Origin: Bradyrhizobium sp. 170
GTDB taxonomy: Bacteria; Pseudomonadota; Alphaproteobacteria; Rhizobiales; Xanthobacteraceae
DNA length: 64,000 nt
Direction: 5' to 3'
Assembly: GCF_023101085.1 (NCBI RefSeq)
Contig: NZ_CP064703.1
Location: forward strand, 3,472,001 to 3,536,000
Part shown: one piece after another, positions 36,206-44,842 of the stretch
How positions within the stretch are numbered: the stretch's first letter is position 1
Layout: each line of letters starts with the position of its first letter
Position numbers and translations under genes: made by a program
Notes under the pieces: model-generated
Seen by the model: only the letters and a program-made list of their open reading frames with translations
Told to the model about the DNA's origin: nothing
Database searches by the model: none

Positions 36206-37059
36206 CCCTGTTCCCTGATTGCGGCGGTGACGCGCAGCGCCTGTACGGTCTCGGCGACGTCATGCGCCCGGATGATCCGGGCCCCGTTCTGGGCCGCCAA
36301 CAAATGCGCGGCAATCGAGCCGCCGAGACGCTGATGCGGCTCCGACGGCGTTACCGCGCTGATGAAACGCTTGCGCGAGGCGCCGACCAACAGTGGAAGT
36401 CCGAACGACTGCAACTCGTCGAGCCGCGCCAGCGCGGTCATGCTCTGCTCGGGCGTCTTGCCGAAGCCGATGCCGGGATCGAGGACAATTTTGTCAGGCG
36501 AAATTCCGGCCTTCGTAGCGATGTCGAGCGAACGCGCAAAGAAGTCGGCGATATCCTGCATGATGTCGATGGCGGGATCGGCGCTATCGCGGTTATGCAT
36601 GATGATGACGGGCGCGCCACGCTCGGCGACGAGGCCAGCCATGCCGGAATCGCGCTGCAGGCCCCAGACATCGTTGGCGACGGCGGCGCCCTGGTGGAGC
36701 GCCCAGGCGACGACGGCCGATTTCATGCTGTCGATCGACACGGGAATGCCGAGCGCGACGATTTCAGGCAGCACCGGCTGCAGGCGCTTCAATTCCTCTT
36801 CCGCCGAGATCGGTGCCGACCCGTAGGGCCGGGTGGATTCCGCGCCGATGTCGATGATGTCGGCGCCCTCGGCGACCATCCGCCGGGCCTGGGCCAGCGC
36901 GCGCTCGGGGGCGGCAAATTGTCCGCCGTCCGAGAATGAATCGGGCGTCACATTCAGGACGCCCATCACCGCCGGACAGGGCCTGGACAGCAGCGCAGGC
37001 AGCACCGGATGACCGGCCGGACCGGTTGCGGCGGTGGGTCTGGGCTTGGCTGCGATCAT
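36202..37059 (-). CDS. folP: dihydropteroate synthase
   Basis: A 285-residue TIM-barrel enzyme, the sulfonamide target, that joins hydroxymethyl-dihydropterin pyrophosphate to p-aminobenzoate. Both signatures are present: VMGVLNVTPDSFSDGG and GADIIDIGAESTRPYG. Later motifs are VANDVWGLQRD, LDPGIGFGK and LLVGASRKRFI. The ATG at 37059 is chosen over an upstream open frame to 37155 because the extra sequence is unlike the family. First gene of folP-folB-folK. Confidence 0.95.
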   Translation of the reverse strand: MIAAKPRPTAATGPAGHPVLPALLSRPCPAVMGVLNVTPDSFSDGGQFAAPERALAQARRMVAEGADIIDIGAESTRPYGSAPISAEEELKRLQPVLPEIVALGIPVSIDSMKSAVVAWALHQGAAVANDVWGLQRDSGMAGLVAERGAPVIIMHNRDSADPAIDIMQDIADFFARSLDIATKAGISPDKIVLDPGIGFGKTPEQSMTALARLDELQSFGLPLLVGASRKRFISAVTPSEPHQRLGGSIAAHLLAAQNGARIIRAHDVAETVQALRVTAAIREQG

Positions 37060-37132
37060 GCGGTCGCTTTGCGCGGTCCGCGCCGCCGAGTCAAGGCGTG
37101 AGAGCCGCTCCCGCGCGCCGGCCTGACCGGCT

Positions 37133-37540
37133 TCAGTAGCTGATCTTCGGCGCAAGCTTGCGCGCCTGCTCGATCAGTTGCTCGACCGATCTTTCGGAGG
37201 GCAGAACCCGGACCAGTTTGCGCTTGGTATTCACGTCTTTAATGTTCTGGGCGAGCCGCGCCGGATTGCGGAGTGCGAGTTCGCGTACCGTGGTGACGCC
37301 GGCCGCGCGCACCAGGCCTACCTTGGCCTTGCCCATCCCGGGAATGCGCATGTAGTCGGAAAAATTGGCCCATTCGAGCAGCTGCTGCTCGCTGATGCCG
37401 GTCTTCGCCGCGAGCGCCTTGCGTCCTTTCACCGTGCGGGCGGCCTCCAGCAGCGCCTCGGTGGTGCGAATGCCCAACGATTTCAGTTTCGAGGCTGAGT
37501 AGGCGGTCAGGCCTTCGATCTCGGAGAGAGGATAAGTCAT
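37133..37540 (-). CDS. DUF4332 domain-containing protein (helix-hairpin-helix)
   Basis: A 135-residue protein built of two helix-hairpin-helix-like modules: EIEGLTAYSASKLKSLGIRT and RIPGMGKAKVGLVRAAGVTT, each followed by a helical segment (LLEAARTVKGRKALAAKTGI, RELALRNPARLAQNIKDVN). Such modules often bind nucleic acid non-specifically, but DUF4332 has no defined function. It stands 73 bp upstream of folP on the same strand; co-transcription is possible. Confidence 0.85.
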   Translation of the reverse strand: MTYPLSEIEGLTAYSASKLKSLGIRTTEALLEAARTVKGRKALAAKTGISEQQLLEWANFSDYMRIPGMGKAKVGLVRAAGVTTVRELALRNPARLAQNIKDVNTKRKLVRVLPSERSVEQLIEQARKLAPKISY

Positions 37541-37596
37541 GATACTCGATGAATAAAGAATGTGCCCGCGCCGAATGTGCTCACCATGGTGCGCAT

Positions 37597-37962
37597 TTAT
37601 GCGAACTGGCTGAGGCCCGGCGTCCCTGAAATGATTTCGCCCATTTGATCCGCTCCGATTTTGTCGCGGCCGAACCTGAAAAGTTCACGCGCCACGTTTT
37701 GAATCTCGCCCATGCCCAGGCCAAGCGCCATCAGCCTGGTGCCGACCGCCATCAAACCTCCGCCCATCAGCCGCGAGAATCCGCCATTGCTGCTGTTCGC
37801 TGCAATCGCAGCCTCGGCACCCGGAATTTGGTCGATCAGGGCCTGAACCTTGTCGGAGGGCCCCTCGTTGCGGAGAAAACCCAGAACGATTCCGATGGTC
37901 TTTTCAGCGACAGCGCTATCGATGCCGGCCTTGAGGGCCAGCCGTCCAATCAATTCGTCCAT
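37597..37962 (-). CDS. small helical protein, DUF2267-like
   Basis: A 121-residue cytoplasmic protein. MDELIGRLALKAGIDSAVAE and KTIGIVLGFLRNEGPSDKVQ form a helical domain similar to DUF2267-type proteins; a Gly/Met-rich stretch follows (FSRLMGGGLMAVGTRLMALG), then a helix (NVARELFRFGRDKIGADQMG). GGGG lies six bases before the ATG at 37962. The 338 bp to the next gene on the plus strand hold a possible promoter at 38224-38252 and nothing else recognised. Confidence 0.75.
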   Translation of the reverse strand: MDELIGRLALKAGIDSAVAEKTIGIVLGFLRNEGPSDKVQALIDQIPGAEAAIAANSSNGGFSRLMGGGLMAVGTRLMALGLGMGEIQNVARELFRFGRDKIGADQMGEIISGTPGLSQFA

Positions 37963-38223
37963 ATTTTGCCCCGTCCCCAACCGGTTTCACCGGGTCGTCT
38001 GCTTGTAAATTGATCTTGAGCGCCTGCGATCTGAAATACAAGCGATCCCGGCACATCAGGACGATGTGGTTCTCGATTCGCGCGGCGAGTGTTGCAGCAA
38101 TGCAAGAGTGAATGCCGGATTCATACAGAGTTATTGCGCTGCGCCCTCGATTTTTCTGCCGAAGGTCGGAAAAAAGTATGAGACGCCCGGTCCTTGGTGC
38201 GCTGCGAGCGTGTCGCTGACGGT

Positions 38224-38252
38224 TTCAATCAGCGGACAGGATGCGATATGAT
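38224..38252 (+). promoter_or_regulatory. possible sigma-70 promoter for the HerA-like gene
   Basis: TTCAAT (38224-38229) and TATGAT (38247-38252) are separated by 17 bases. The -10 matches five of six consensus positions; the -35 is weak. It lies about 50 bp before the ATG of the HerA-like gene at 38301. Confidence 0.3.
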
Positions 38253-38300
38253 GGTGTGACTTGACACCTAGAGCTCCCCGATGCGCGATGAGGCGATGTG

Positions 38301-39932
38301 ATGGCGACCCCCGATAACAAGACCGCCGATACCGACGAGAAGATTTTCATCGGTAAGGGCGAACAGACGGCCTGGCTGGCGCTCGCGCTTGCCAATCGGC
38401 ATGGCCTTGTCACCGGAGCGACGGGGACCGGCAAGACCGTGTCGCTGCAGGTAATGGCGGAAGGCTTTGCACGCGCCGGTGTTCCCGTGTTCGCAGCCGA
38501 TATCAAGGGCGACCTGTCCGGAATTTCCGAGGTCGGCGAGGCCAAGGACTTCATCCTCAAGCGCGCCGGAGAGATGGGCTTCAATTTCCAGCCTGACCAA
38601 TTCTCAACGGTGTTCTGGGACGTGTTCGGCGAGCAGGGCCATCCGGTTCGCGCCACGGTCACGGAGATGGGGCCGTTATTGCTGTCGCGGATGCTCGATC
38701 TGAACGACGTGCAGGAAGGTGTCCTCAATGTCGCATTCCGTGTGGCGGATGAAAACGGCATGCCGCTGCTCGACATGAAGGATCTGCGGTCGCTGTTGGA
38801 TGCGATCGTTCCCGATGGCCGCAAGAAGGGCCCGGATGCCGAGGAAGATCCGTTTGCCGAGATCCGAAAGGTCGCGCAGGGCTACGGCAATGTCAGCAAG
38901 GCAACCGTCGGGACCATCCAGCGCCAGCTTCTGGTGCTGGAAAACCAGGGCGGAACGAAATTCTTCGGCGAGCCGGCGCTGGCGCTGAAGGATTTCATGA
39001 AGACCGACAGCGATGGTCGCGGGATGGTCAACATTTTGGTTGCCGACAAGCTGATGGAGAGCCCCAGGCTCTACGCCACCTTCCTGTTGTGGTTGCTGTC
39101 GGAACTGTTTGAGGAGTTGCCGGAAGCCGGCGACTTGCCGAAGCCGAAACTGGTGTTCTTCTTCGACGAGGCGCATCTGTTGTTCAACGACGCGCCGAAG
39201 GCGCTGATGGACAAGATCGAGCAAGTGGTCCGCCTGATCCGCTCCAAGGGCGTCGGCGTCTATTTCGTCACGCAGAATCCGATCGACGTGCCGGACAAGG
39301 TGCTGGCCCAATTGGGTGGCCGCGTGCAGCACGCGCTGCGCGCCTTCACGCCGCGCGATCAGAAGGCGGTCAATGCGGCGGCGCAGACCTTTCGGCCCAA
39401 CCCCAAGCTCGACACTGCCCGCGTCATCATGGAACTCGGCAAGGGTGAGGCGCTGGTGTCGTTCCTCGAAGGCGGCGGCACGCCGACCATGGTCGAGCGC
39501 GTCATGATCCGGCCGCCGACGGGGCGGATCGGGCCGATCACGCCGGAAGAGCGCAAGGCGATCATGAACAAGAGCCCGGTCAAGGGCAAATACGACACCG
39601 CGGTCGATGCCGAATCCGCCTATGAGATGCTGCAGAAGCGTGTGGCCGGAACGGCGGCGCCCGCGGATGGAGTGGATGGCGGCGTTGGCGCCGGCGGCGG
39701 TGGAATTCTCGGACAGCTCGGTTCGATCGTCGGCACGATCTTCGGCACCAACGTCAAGCGCGGCAGGATGTCGACCGGCCAGGTCATTGCGCGAGACGTT
39801 ACGCGGTCCGTCACCAACAAGGTGGTCGGCGGCATTGTCGCCGATCTCGGCAAGTCGGTCGGTGGATCGCTCGGCAGTTCGGTCGGGCGCGCGCTGGTGC
39901 GCGGCGCGCTCGGCGGATTGCTGCGGCGCTAA
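38301..39932 (+). CDS. HerA-like ATPase (DUF853 family, YjgR type)
   Basis: A 543-residue P-loop ATPase of the HerA/FtsK superclass. Walker A is GLVTGATGTGKTVSLQVMAE near residue 37; Walker B is LVFFFDEAHLLFNDAPKALM; a sensor/arginine region follows (YFVTQNPIDVPDKVLAQLGG). The C-terminal 90 residues are Gly-rich with a possible hydrophobic segment. The ATG at 38301 has GAGG seven bases upstream; a GTG three bases earlier is possible. The Escherichia coli homologue YjgR is uncharacterised. No NurA-like nuclease is adjacent, so a DNA-end-processing role is not supported by context. Confidence 0.92.
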   Translation: MATPDNKTADTDEKIFIGKGEQTAWLALALANRHGLVTGATGTGKTVSLQVMAEGFARAGVPVFAADIKGDLSGISEVGEAKDFILKRAGEMGFNFQPDQFSTVFWDVFGEQGHPVRATVTEMGPLLLSRMLDLNDVQEGVLNVAFRVADENGMPLLDMKDLRSLLDAIVPDGRKKGPDAEEDPFAEIRKVAQGYGNVSKATVGTIQRQLLVLENQGGTKFFGEPALALKDFMKTDSDGRGMVNILVADKLMESPRLYATFLLWLLSELFEELPEAGDLPKPKLVFFFDEAHLLFNDAPKALMDKIEQVVRLIRSKGVGVYFVTQNPIDVPDKVLAQLGGRVQHALRAFTPRDQKAVNAAAQTFRPNPKLDTARVIMELGKGEALVSFLEGGGTPTMVERVMIRPPTGRIGPITPEERKAIMNKSPVKGKYDTAVDAESAYEMLQKRVAGTAAPADGVDGGVGAGGGGILGQLGSIVGTIFGTNVKRGRMSTGQVIARDVTRSVTNKVVGGIVADLGKSVGGSLGSSVGRALVRGALGGLLRR

Positions 39933-39967
39933 AGCTACGATTTCCCTCTGACCTCCGGAACGAGCGC

Positions 39968-41290
39968 GTGCTGAGATATCCGTCGCTACGAAGACCGCTC
40001 GATATTCTGTTTCTGGTCTGCTGCATCGCGCTGACGGCCAACGTGCTGGTCCCGGAAATCTGGGGCAACGGCAAGTCCAAGGATTATCCGCTGTGGTTCT
40101 GGGCGGGGCAGCAGGTGTTGCAGGGCGGGAATCTCTACCCTGACGATCCCGCCACCTATTTCGACTTCATCTATCCGCCGCTCTCGGCGGTGCTGCTCGC
40201 GATCCCGAGCTGGTTCGGCAAGATCCCGCTTTATCTGTGCCTGTCGTTCCTCAATATCGTCGCGTGGTGGATGACGGCGCAGTTCTCGCACGCGATGGCG
40301 GGATCGGGGCGCAAGCCCGGGCCCTGGCTGGAAGCGCTGCCGGGTTTTGTCACCGTCACCTTCGTGTTCGACATGTTCGACCTCGGCCAGCCGAACCTCG
40401 TGCTGCTGGCACTGATGCTCTACGGATTCTGGCTGCTGCGCGATCACCGTGGCTGGATGGCGGGAAGCATGTTCGCGCTGGCTGCCGCCATCAAGGTGTT
40501 TCCGGTGGCGGTGCTGCCCTATCTGGTGTGGCGAAGACAGTGGGCGGCGGCCGCGAGCATGCTGGTGTTCATCGGCGTGTTTCTGTTCGTGCTGCCGGCG
40601 CCGTTTCGCGGCTTCCAGCACAATTTCACGGAGTTGAAGACCTGGTACCAGGGCATGGTGGGGACCAGTTCGGAGAAGGGGTTCGGACAGCGCGACGAGC
40701 AGAACTGGTCGTGGGTCAACCAGTCGATCATCGCGGTGACCCACCGGCTGACGCGGCCCGTGAACTACAATCAGGACGACCCGTCCAGGCCCGTGCGGAC
40801 GATGAATGTCGCTAACGTCGATTTCAGGACGGCGAACTGGATCGTGCTGGCTGTTTCGCTCGCGATCGGGCTCGGTTATCTCGCGGTGATGCCGAAGGCC
40901 GCGCGCCGCACGGAACGCTCGGATGCCGAGGAGATCGGCATTCTCTTTTGCCTGATCACCGTCGCCTCGCCTTTGGCCCGCCAGTATTACTTCCTGTGGC
41001 TGTTCTTTCCGATCACCGTGCTGGCCCACCGCGCCGCGTATGATCCGAGGCCCGCGGTCAGGACCGGCACATGGGTGCTGCTCGCCGTGGCGGGCGGCTT
41101 GTTGTGTCTGTCGCTTCCGTTGTTCCCGATTGACCTGCAGGCCTATGGCAACAATCTCGCAGCCACCATCCTGCTCGCGGCAGGGCTGGTCTGGCACATA
41201 TTGCATCCGCCTGCTGCGGATGTTGCCTTGCCTCAGGCCGCGGGCGAGCTACAACTTGAGGCCAACAACAAGGCCCACAGCCAAGGGTAA
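39968..41290 (+). CDS. GT87 family (DUF2029) polytopic mannosyltransferase-like protein
   Basis: A 440-residue inner-membrane protein with about ten helices, of the GT-C type DUF2029/GT87 family that uses polyprenyl-phosphate sugars. KDYPLWFWAGQQVLQGGNLY and the following YPPLSAVLLAIPSWFG are diagnostic of the family, and FDLGQPNLVLLALMLYGFWL and LAAAIKVFPVAVLPYLVWRR match its middle region. The conserved acidic residue early in the first periplasmic loop is not clear. GTG start with GGAACG upstream, 35 bp after the HerA-like gene. Acceptor unknown. Confidence 0.87.
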   Translation: MLRYPSLRRPLDILFLVCCIALTANVLVPEIWGNGKSKDYPLWFWAGQQVLQGGNLYPDDPATYFDFIYPPLSAVLLAIPSWFGKIPLYLCLSFLNIVAWWMTAQFSHAMAGSGRKPGPWLEALPGFVTVTFVFDMFDLGQPNLVLLALMLYGFWLLRDHRGWMAGSMFALAAAIKVFPVAVLPYLVWRRQWAAAASMLVFIGVFLFVLPAPFRGFQHNFTELKTWYQGMVGTSSEKGFGQRDEQNWSWVNQSIIAVTHRLTRPVNYNQDDPSRPVRTMNVANVDFRTANWIVLAVSLAIGLGYLAVMPKAARRTERSDAEEIGILFCLITVASPLARQYYFLWLFFPITVLAHRAAYDPRPAVRTGTWVLLAVAGGLLCLSLPLFPIDLQAYGNNLAATILLAAGLVWHILHPPAADVALPQAAGELQLEANNKAHSQG

Positions 41291-41307
41291 CCTAGGGATA
41301 GCCAGCC

Positions 41308-42708
41308 ATGTCCAACGCCAAGATCCAGCCGGTCCTCGACCACATCGACGCCGATTTCGACAACAGCCTCGAGCGGCTGTTTGCGCTGCTTCGGATCAAG
41401 TCGATCTCGGCCGATCCGGCTTTCGCCGGCGATTGCAGGGCGGCCGCCGATCATCTTGCGAAGGATATCGCGACGCTCGGCTTCAAGGCCGAGGTGAGGC
41501 CGACGGCAGGGCATCCCGCGATTGTTGCGAAGGCCAATGGCGGCGCCGGCGGCCGTCCGCACGTGCTGTTCTACGGCCATTATGATGTGCAGCCGGTCGA
41601 TCCGCTCAATCTGTGGCACCGTCCGCCGTTCGAGCCCGTGGTCACCGACCACGCCGACGGCCGCAAGATCATCGTTGCGCGCGGGGCGGAGGACGACAAG
41701 GGGCAGTTGATGACCTTCGTCGAGGCCTGCCGCGCCTGGAAGAAGGTGACGGGATCGCTGCCGGTCGACATCACGATCCTGATCGAAGGCGAAGAAGAAG
41801 TTGGCTCGAAGAATTTCGTGCCGTTTATGGAGGCGATCAAGGATGAGTTGAAGGCCGACTTCGCCCTGGTCTGCGACACCGGCATGTGGGACCCGAACAC
41901 GCCTGCCATCACAACCTCGCTGCGCGGCTTGATGTATGACGAGGTCACCATCAAGGCCGCCAACCGCGACCTGCATTCCGGCATCTTCGGCGGCGGCGCG
42001 CGCAACCCGATCCGCGTGCTGACCAACATCCTCGGCGGCCTGTTTGACGACAACGGCCGCATCACCATTCCCGGCTTCTACGACGGCGTGAAGGATCTGC
42101 CGCCGGACATCCTGGCACAGTGGAAGAACCTGAACCTCACGCCGGAGTCGTTCCTGAAGCCAATCGGCCTCTCGATCCCCGCCGGCGAAAAGGATCGCCT
42201 GCTGATCGAGCAAGTATCCTCGCGTCCGACCTGCGACATCAACGGCATCATCGGCGGCTATACCGGCGAGGGCTCGAAAACCGTGATCCCGGCGGAAGCT
42301 TCCGCAAAGATCTCCTTCCGTCTGGTCGAAGGCCAGGACCCGCAGAAGATCAAGAAGGCGTTTCGCGACTATGTCACCGCGCGGCTTCCGGGCGATTGCA
42401 AGGCTGCCTTCACCGAGCACTCCAGTGGAGCGGCCATCGCGCTCGACTGGAACATGAAGCCGCTGGCGGCTGCCAAGCGCGCGTTGACCGAGGAATGGGG
42501 CAAGGAGGCGCTGCTGGTCGGCTCCGGCGCCTCGATCCCGATCGTCGCCGATTTCAAGCGCACGCTCGGCCTCGACAGCCTGCTGATCGGCTTCGGTCTC
42601 GACGACGACAACATCCATTCGCCGAACGAGAAGTACGACCTCAAGAGCTTCCACAAGGGCATCCGCTCCTGGGCGCGGATTTTGGGAGCGTTGGCGGAGG
42701 CGAAGTAG
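41308..42708 (+). CDS. M20 family metallopeptidase (dipeptidase-like)
   Basis: A 466-residue di-zinc peptidase of the M20/M25/M40 family. Metal and catalytic residues are visible: His in LFYGHYDVQPVDP, bridging Asp in ARGAEDDKGQ, catalytic Glu and metal Glu in IEGEEEVGS, Asp in LVCDTGMWDP and the last His in DDNIHSPNEKYD. A dimerisation domain lies in the middle. It is most like the CNDP-type dipeptidase branch, so small peptides are a likely substrate. It starts 17 bp after the GT87 gene. A repeat and a bidirectional terminator follow. Confidence 0.92.
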   Translation: MSNAKIQPVLDHIDADFDNSLERLFALLRIKSISADPAFAGDCRAAADHLAKDIATLGFKAEVRPTAGHPAIVAKANGGAGGRPHVLFYGHYDVQPVDPLNLWHRPPFEPVVTDHADGRKIIVARGAEDDKGQLMTFVEACRAWKKVTGSLPVDITILIEGEEEVGSKNFVPFMEAIKDELKADFALVCDTGMWDPNTPAITTSLRGLMYDEVTIKAANRDLHSGIFGGGARNPIRVLTNILGGLFDDNGRITIPGFYDGVKDLPPDILAQWKNLNLTPESFLKPIGLSIPAGEKDRLLIEQVSSRPTCDINGIIGGYTGEGSKTVIPAEASAKISFRLVEGQDPQKIKKAFRDYVTARLPGDCKAAFTEHSSGAAIALDWNMKPLAAAKRALTEEWGKEALLVGSGASIPIVADFKRTLGLDSLLIGFGLDDDNIHSPNEKYDLKSFHKGIRSWARILGALAEAK

Positions 42709-42718
42709 CGAGGGATGG

Positions 42719-42806
42719 GTAGGGTGGGCAAAGCGCCAGCGTGCCCACCATCTATCCGCCGAACTGGTCCTTGAATGGTGGGCACGCTGCGCTTTGCCCA
42801 CCCTAC
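42719..42806. repeat. GTAGGGTGGGCAAAGC-type palindromic repeat (copy 3)
   Basis: Ends GTAGGGTGGGCAAAGCG and CGCTTTGCCCACCCTAC with inner arms GTGCCCACCAT and ATGGTGGGCACG. It starts 10 bp after the stop of the M20 peptidase gene. Same family as 12746-12833 and 24361-24445. Confidence 0.87.
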
Positions 42807-42821
42807 GGCACAACTCAAAAT

Positions 42822-42851
42822 AAAACGCCGCCCGGGATTGGGCGGCGTTTT
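42822..42851. terminator. bidirectional rho-independent terminator
   Basis: AAAACGCCGCCC (42822-42833) and GGGCGGCGTTTT (42840-42851) form a 12-bp perfect stem with a short loop. A-tract and T-tract flanks allow termination in both directions. It lies between the M20 peptidase gene (plus) and the epimerase gene (minus, ending at 42934), so it can serve both convergent transcripts. Confidence 0.8.
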
Positions 42852-42933
42852 GATTCCGGACGTGTAGAGGGTGTATGGCGGGAAGTTTACCGCATCCGTG
42901 CGGCGCGTCCATCGGATATTTTCGCGGGCGCCC

Positions 42934-43917
42934 TCACTCCACCGGGTAGGGGCCCTCGCGAAAAGCGCGATCGTGATAGCCCTTGCTGCCGACCTCGCGC
43001 GCGAGTGGGCTGCGGATGTCGTCGTTGGCCCGCAGCCGCGCGATCAGTGCGCGGAAATCATGGCGCGGCTGCCAGCCGAGTTCGGCGCGCGCCCGGTCAT
43101 TGACATAGACGCGATCGATGCCTGGAATCATCGCCCAGCCGCGCCGTGCAAATTCGGCCTCATGGTCCGGCACGTAACGGCGGACCACGAGCGGCGCGTG
43201 GTTGCGTAAGTCCGCCGCGTCGTGGCGCGCGAATGGCGTGGTGGCGCTGATGATGTATTTCGCGAAACCGGCCGCCGGTGCGTGATGGGCCGCCAGCAAA
43301 TGCGCGCTGACCACGTCTTCGATGTCGACGCGGCGATAGAGGAGCTCGTTGGTTTTGATGTTGGCGTCGGTGTAGGCCTCGCGTACCGCGCGATTGTCGT
43401 CCTCTTCGGGAAAGAAGCGCGAGGTGCGCAGCACGATGGCGCGAAGCGCATGATTCCGCGCGAACAGCTGGCACAGATCCTCCGCGGCCGACTTGGTGAC
43501 GCCATAGATATTTTTTGGCACCGCCGTGACGTCTTCGGTTATCCAGGCCGCCGGCTCGCCCGGCGGCGGCACCAGCGCATCGCCGAACACGCTTGTGGTG
43601 CTGGTGTAGACAAACGCCGTGACGCCGGCAGCAGTGGCCTCTTCGAGCAGATTAAGCGTGCCTGAAATGTTGACGTCGACGAAGTCCTGGCGGCTGTGGG
43701 TTGCCACGTGCGGCTTGTGCAGCGTCGCAGCGTGCAGCACGGTCGTGACGCCCTTCATGCAACGGCGCACGAAAGTCCGGTCGGTGATAGAGCCTACGTG
43801 GTGTGTAAACGCGCCGGGCAGAACATCGATACCAATCGTCTCGCGCCGCTGCGCCTGCAGCGTCCGCACCAGCGCCTCGCCCAAATGGCCGGAACTGCCG
43901 GTCACCAGTACCGTCAC
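42934..43917 (-). CDS. NAD-dependent epimerase/dehydratase family protein
   Basis: A 327-residue extended short-chain dehydrogenase. The NAD-binding motif is LVTGSSGHLGEAL at residues 3-15, the active-site Ser/Thr lies in YTSTTSVFG and the catalytic pair is YGVTK. The C-terminal substrate domain is complete (GIDRVYVNDRARAELGWQPR). It probably acts on a nucleotide sugar. It is transcribed after the class II aldolase gene (32-bp gap), suggesting a shared carbohydrate pathway. Confidence 0.9.
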   Translation of the reverse strand: MTVLVTGSSGHLGEALVRTLQAQRRETIGIDVLPGAFTHHVGSITDRTFVRRCMKGVTTVLHAATLHKPHVATHSRQDFVDVNISGTLNLLEEATAAGVTAFVYTSTTSVFGDALVPPPGEPAAWITEDVTAVPKNIYGVTKSAAEDLCQLFARNHALRAIVLRTSRFFPEEDDNRAVREAYTDANIKTNELLYRRVDIEDVVSAHLLAAHHAPAAGFAKYIISATTPFARHDAADLRNHAPLVVRRYVPDHEAEFARRGWAMIPGIDRVYVNDRARAELGWQPRHDFRALIARLRANDDIRSPLAREVGSKGYHDRAFREGPYPVE

Positions 43918-43949
43918 GCCGCCAAAACCTTTCGCGCGCTAGCCCGGGC

Positions 43950-44729
43950 TCACGTCTTGTAGCTCGGATCGATGCGATCGAGTTTGCGAAATAGCGGCGG
44001 CCACACCAGATTGGTCGAGCGCCGTTCCGCGAAATCGGCATTGCTGAACAGTTGTTCGTTCTTGTCGATGACGGCCTGTTCGACCGGGTAGGCGGTCGGG
44101 CCCAGCATGCGGGTGCGCACCTGCATCGTGCAGGCCCGCTCCAGATGGTACATGCGCTCGAAGGCGGAAGCGACCGAGCGGCCGACCGTCAGCGTGCCGT
44201 GGTTGCGCAACAGCATGTGGTTCTTGTTGCCGAGGTCCTTCTGCAGCCGCGGGCGTTCGTCATGGTCAAGCGCCACGCCTTCGTAGTCGTGATAGGCGAG
44301 GTCATGGGTGACGAATTGCGCGGTCTGGTTCATCGGCAGCAGGCCTTCCATGCAACTCGCAACCGCCGTTCCGTCGGGCGTGTGCAGATGAAGCACGCAG
44401 CCGGCGTCCTCGCGCACCTCGTGGATCGCCGAATGGATGGTGAAGCCGGCCGGGTTGATGCTGTATTCGCTCTCGCTGAGCTGGTTGCCGTGTAGATCGA
44501 CCTTCACCAGGCTCGACGCGGTGATTTCCTCGAACATCAGACCGTAAGGGTTGATCAGGAAGTGATGGTCGGGGCCCGGCACGCGCGCTGAGATGTGGGT
44601 GTCGACGAGGTCGTCCCAGCCGTACAGCGCGACGAGGCGATAGCAGGCGGCAAGGTTGATGCGCTGGTTCCACTCGGCATCCGTCATGCCGGAAGGAACT
44701 TGCTTCAAGCGAGCTTCGGCTGGCGACAT
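43950..44729 (-). CDS. class II aldolase/adducin family protein
   Basis: A 259-residue protein of the zinc-dependent class II aldolase fold (L-fuculose-1-phosphate aldolase, ribulose-5-phosphate 4-epimerase relatives). Zinc ligands are visible in CVLHLHTPDGTAVAS and MLLRNHGTLTVG; ITASSLVKVDLHGN is a conserved active-site strand. The ATG at 44729 has GGAGAA upstream; a longer frame to 44765 has no ribosome site. Upstream partner of the epimerase. The catalytic Glu of true aldolases is not clearly identifiable, so the reaction is uncertain. Confidence 0.88.
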   Translation of the reverse strand: MSPAEARLKQVPSGMTDAEWNQRINLAACYRLVALYGWDDLVDTHISARVPGPDHHFLINPYGLMFEEITASSLVKVDLHGNQLSESEYSINPAGFTIHSAIHEVREDAGCVLHLHTPDGTAVASCMEGLLPMNQTAQFVTHDLAYHDYEGVALDHDERPRLQKDLGNKNHMLLRNHGTLTVGRSVASAFERMYHLERACTMQVRTRMLGPTAYPVEQAVIDKNEQLFSNADFAERRSTNLVWPPLFRKLDRIDPSYKT

Positions 44730-44842
44730 GACGCGCTTTCTCCGGAGAATTGTTGATTTTCGCATGCGAGCCTAGCCCTGCGCCGGATCGGCAGCAAGGC
44801 GGACGTCCCGCGTGGCAGTCATGCTATCGCGGCTATGCGCCG

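Noticed and set aside
41233..42912. A 559-codon minus-strand open frame antisense to the M20 peptidase gene
   Set aside because: The plus-strand frame has all metal-binding motifs of the M20 family, and the antisense translation shows no domain-like pattern.
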